Assembly: GCF_030656345.1 (NCBI RefSeq)
Contig: NZ_JAUSNR010000019.1
Span: forward strand, 388,796 to 452,795
Reading direction: 5' to 3'
DNA length: 64,000 nucleotides
DNA from: Pseudotabrizicola sp.
GTDB lineage: Bacteria; Pseudomonadota; Alphaproteobacteria; Rhodobacterales; Rhodobacteraceae
This document shows, one piece after another, positions 60,832-64,000 of this stretch (the first letter of the stretch is position 1; every line of letters starts with the position of its first letter). The translations under genes and the position numbers were made by a program. The notes below the pieces were generated by a model. The model made no database searches. It saw nothing but the letters and a program-made list of their open reading frames with translations, and was not told where the DNA came from.

Positions 60832-60898
60832 CTACCGCATCGGAAAGGTCTGTTGAAGGGTTCGGGGGGCGCGCCGCATGCACGCCCCCCAAGGCCGA

Positions 60899-61375
60899 TT
60901 ACATCGGTGGCATCAGGACGGTGTCGATCACGTGGATCACGCCGTTGGACGCTGCGATGTCGGCGGTGGTGATGGTGGCGCCGTTGACCTTGGCGCCGCC
61001 GTCGAGCGTGATGGTGACATCGGCGCCGTTGACGGTGGCGGCGGTCATGCCTTCGGTCAGGTCGGTCGACATGACGGCACCCGGAACCACGTGGTAGGTC
61101 AGGATCGCGGTTAGCTGTTCCAGATTTTCCGGCAGCAGCAGCGAGTCGACGGTGCCTGCGGGCAGGGCGGCAAACGCCTCATCCGTTGGGGCGAAAACGG
61201 TGAACGGGCCTTCGCCTTTCAGCGTATCGACCAGACCGGCGGCGGTCACCGCGGCCACGAGGGTGGTAAAGGTGCCGGCACCGACTGCGGTGTCGACGAT
61301 ATCCATGTCCTGCGCGAAGGCAGGGGCGGAAAAGGCCAGAGCGGTTGTCATAGCAAGAAAGGTTCTGCGGATCAT
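60899..61375 (-). CDS. fasciclin (FAS1) domain protein
   Basis: [43 protein letters not shown]. Confidence 0.94.
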   Translation of the reverse strand: MIRRTFLAMTTALAFSAPAFAQDMDIVDTAVGAGTFTTLVAAVTAAGLVDTLKGEGPFTVFAPTDEAFAALPAGTVDSLLLPENLEQLTAILTYHVVPGAVMSTDLTEGMTAATVNGADVTITLDGGAKVNGATITTADIAASNGVIHVIDTVLMPPM

Positions 61376-61553
61376 AAGGTCACTCCCGGTTGATCATCGC
61401 CTTGATTGGCCTGCCGTATATGGCCCGCAAAGGCCATCGGATCAGGGCGACATTCCGGTGAGCGGGGCTTGCCCGGGGCAAATGCAGCACTAAGCCCCGG
61501 GCGGCTGTGGTTTCCAATCAATAACCTGTGACGGTTGTTGATCGGGCGTGACC

Positions 61554-61991
61554 CTATTCGGCGGCTGTCGCCTCTTTGACGATGCCGGACAGCAGGTCGT
61601 TCACCGGGGCCATGCTGCCGCTATAGGCGCGGTGACCGATGGTGATGGTGCCGGGCGCATCCGGGGTTTCGTAGACGAAGATGCCATAGGGACAGTGCTG
61701 CACGTTGGTGATGTCAGCCTCCATCACCTCACGGCTGACGGTGGCGGAGCAGAAGGTGTAGATCTCGGCCCCGGTGAAGAGCGAGACATCAGAGCCGACA
61801 TCGGCGCGCGTCCTCTCCAGCATGGTGCCGACGTGGCTGACGTGATCGATCACCAGCCCCGCGCCGACGATGGCCGATTCCAGCGCGAAGGTGACGTTTT
61901 CGAACGAGTCCTCGACCGTATAGGTGACGGGGGCCGTGTCGGCCGCAACCGGCAGGGCAAGAATGGACATGAGTGTGGCGATACGCAGCAT
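61554..61991 (-). CDS. DUF302-like secreted protein
   Basis: Signal peptide; SFENVTFALESAIVGAGLVIDHVSHVGTML, CSATVSREVMEADITNVQHCPYGIFVYE. Confidence 0.75.
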   Translation of the reverse strand: MLRIATLMSILALPVAADTAPVTYTVEDSFENVTFALESAIVGAGLVIDHVSHVGTMLERTRADVGSDVSLFTGAEIYTFCSATVSREVMEADITNVQHCPYGIFVYETPDAPGTITIGHRAYSGSMAPVNDLLSGIVKEATAAE

Positions 61992-62173
61992 GATGAAATC
62001 CTCCTGACCGTCAGCTTGGGCCATAAACATCAGAATGTGAATATATCTTTCCCGCCTGCGCGGCCGGAAGCGGTTTGTTGCAGAGCGTTCCCGCTGATGT
62101 GAGCAGCTTTGCTTTGATTTTTACGCGCGCCCGGTCATCTTAGCGGGAAGACTGTCGGTCAGGGGAGGTTGGG

Positions 62174-63079
62174 ATGACGCTTGGGTTGAAATGGTCGGAC
62201 GTGACGCCAAAGCCGCTGTGGATGAACCGCCGGCAGCTGATGGCGGGGGCGGGGGCCATTCTGGCGGCGCCTGCGGTGGCGCAGACCGGGCTGGCGAAGA
62301 GCGCGTTTTCCACCGATGCCGCCCCCAACACGCTGTCCGAGATCACCACCTATAACAACTTCTATGAGTTCGGATGGGACAAGGGCGACCCCGCCCGCAA
62401 CGCCCGCTTGCTGACGACCGACCCCTGGGCGGTCGAGATCGGCGGCATGGTGGACCGGCCCGGCAGCTATGATCTGGCCGATATTCTGCAAGGAGCCCCG
62501 CTGGAGGAGCGGATCTATCGCTTCCGCTGTGTCGAGGCGTGGTCGATGGTGATTCCATGGGTCGGCTTCGAGCTGGCGCATCTGCTGAACAAGGCGGGCG
62601 TGCAACCCGGCGCGCAATATGTGGCGTTCGAGACGCTGGTGCGCCCGGAAGAGATGCCGGGGCAGAAGACCCGCAGCCTTGACTGGCCCTACCGGGAAGG
62701 CTTGCGGCTGGATGAGGCGATGCATCCGTTGACGATTCTGGCGACCGGGCTGTATGGCGAGCCGATGCCGAACCAGAACGGCGCGCCGATCCGTCTGGTG
62801 GTGCCGTGGAAATATGGCTTCAAGTCGATCAAGTCGATTGTCAGCATCCGCCTGACCGACACCCGGCCCGAAACCACCTGGAACATGCAGAACGCCCGCG
62901 AGTACGGCTTCTATAGCAACGTGAACCCGGAGGTCAGCCATCCACGCTGGTCACAGGCCAGCGAACGGCGGGTCGGCGCGGGCATCTTTGCCGGGCGTGA
63001 GGATACGCTGATGTTCAACGGCTATGGCGAACAGGTGGCGAGCCTGTATGCGGGCATGGACCTGAGCAAAGAGTTCTGA
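62174..63079 (+). CDS. msrP: protein-methionine-sulfoxide reductase catalytic subunit
   Basis: [38 protein letters not shown] molybdopterin motif. Confidence 0.96.
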   Translation: MTLGLKWSDVTPKPLWMNRRQLMAGAGAILAAPAVAQTGLAKSAFSTDAAPNTLSEITTYNNFYEFGWDKGDPARNARLLTTDPWAVEIGGMVDRPGSYDLADILQGAPLEERIYRFRCVEAWSMVIPWVGFELAHLLNKAGVQPGAQYVAFETLVRPEEMPGQKTRSLDWPYREGLRLDEAMHPLTILATGLYGEPMPNQNGAPIRLVVPWKYGFKSIKSIVSIRLTDTRPETTWNMQNAREYGFYSNVNPEVSHPRWSQASERRVGAGIFAGREDTLMFNGYGEQVASLYAGMDLSKEF

Positions 63080-63086
63080 CCCCACG

Positions 63087-63686
63087 ATGATGGACCGCAT
63101 CAACAGCCTTGCCCGGCGTCTGCCCACCGGGGTGGTCTGGGTTGCGGCCTTCGTTCCCTTTGTCTGGCTGGTCTGGGCGGCGGCCACCAACCGGCTGGGG
63201 GCCGATCCGGTGAAAACGATAGAGCTGCAGCTGGGCCTGTGGGGGCTGCAGTTCCTGATCGCATCGCTATGCATCACGCCGCTGCGCAAGACCGGGCTGA
63301 ACCTGTTGCGATTCCGGCGGGCGCTGGGGGTGATGGCCTTCTTCTATATAGCGATGCATTTTCTGGCCTGGGTGGTGCTGGATATGGGGCTGCGCTGGGA
63401 TGAGATCCTGCGCGACCTCTACAAGCGGCCCTACATCATCCTGGGGATGGTGGGGTTGCTGGCGATGATTCCCCTCGCGGTGACCTCGACCAATGCCGCG
63501 ATCCGCCGACTCGGACCGGCCCGTTGGCGGCGTCTGCACAGGCTGGCCTATGTGGCAGCGGTGGCCGGGACTTCGCATTTCGTGATTCTTGTGAAGGGCT
63601 GGCCGCTGGAACCGCTGCTTTATGCGGGTGCCGTGGGGGCAGTTTTGCTGCTGCGCCTGCGTCTGCCCCGCACAGCCCGCGCCTGA
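63087..63686 (+). CDS. msrQ: protein-methionine-sulfoxide reductase haem-binding subunit
   Basis: Polytopic ferric-reductase-like protein directly after msrP; start may be ATG 63090. Confidence 0.93.
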   Translation: MMDRINSLARRLPTGVVWVAAFVPFVWLVWAAATNRLGADPVKTIELQLGLWGLQFLIASLCITPLRKTGLNLLRFRRALGVMAFFYIAMHFLAWVVLDMGLRWDEILRDLYKRPYIILGMVGLLAMIPLAVTSTNAAIRRLGPARWRRLHRLAYVAAVAGTSHFVILVKGWPLEPLLYAGAVGAVLLLRLRLPRTARA

Positions 63687-63912
63687 GTCTGTGGATAACC
63701 CCGGCAGGGGCAAAATGTTCCCGTCACAGGCGCAAGAAAGTTGCCGCAGCGCGGCGTGTCTTGTGGCGAAAATTTCGCCAACCCCCAGATTTTGTGCGAT
63801 TTTCGGGTTTTGTGAAAAAAATGCGACTGTCTGCATTTTTTCCTCTTGCAGCTTTTGGACGCTGGGCCTAAACACCGCCTTACCGAAGCGGAAGACAAGC
63901 GGAAACGCGGAA

Positions 63913-64000
63913 ATGAAGCGACGGAGCGGCGATGGAAGTTCGGCGCAGACATCTGAAGGTACGGTTGCAGGAAGCACCAATTCGTTGGTGGTCCTGAAAT
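63913..64000 (+). CDS. partial ORF at right window edge
   Basis: MKRRSGDGSSAQTSEGTVAGSTNSLVVLK..., open to the edge; identity not recognised. Confidence 0.35.
   Translation, partial: MKRRSGDGSSAQTSEGTVAGSTNSLVVLK

Overview
This 64-kb, GC-rich window looks like an ordinary chromosomal segment of an alphaproteobacterium of the Rhodobacter/Paracoccaceae type. That assignment is by protein and gene-order recognition, not by search. Main contents, left to right: a polyol (sorbitol/mannitol) ABC-transport operon (mtlK-smoS-smoK-smoG-smoF-smoE, SorC-type regulator, HAD phosphatase); ptsN-hpf-lptB-lptA-lptC; an rnd-like gene; tRNA-Leu(CAG); uppP; gltD/gltB; mtgA; rpe; gph; dxs-ispA-xseB-HDAC; an NfeD/SPFH pair; dadA; dinB; two L,D-transpeptidases; tRNA-Val(GAC); rpmJ; petABC; thiBPQ with a TPP riboswitch; a petPR-like regulator pair; ilvE; ohr/ohrR; queG; aroC; HU; amn; pyrF; ROK kinase/cutC; clpB; msrPQ. 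I saw no CRISPR array, prophage, transposase, toxin-antitoxin or defence cassette. The least explained signals are non-coding: (i) two copies, 38 kb apart, of an array of five GTATGG-like units at exactly 11-bp spacing (about 85% identical over 48 bp); (ii) an interspersed ~65-bp palindromic element with arms GAGTATTTTTATCAAGATGAA and a partly conserved loop; (iii) a GTCARC-N3-GYTGAC palindrome repeated around gltD and near petP/ilvE; (iv) tandem operator-like repeats upstream of petP; (v) two unlisted or easily missed small ORFs. No novel multi-gene system is confidently supported.
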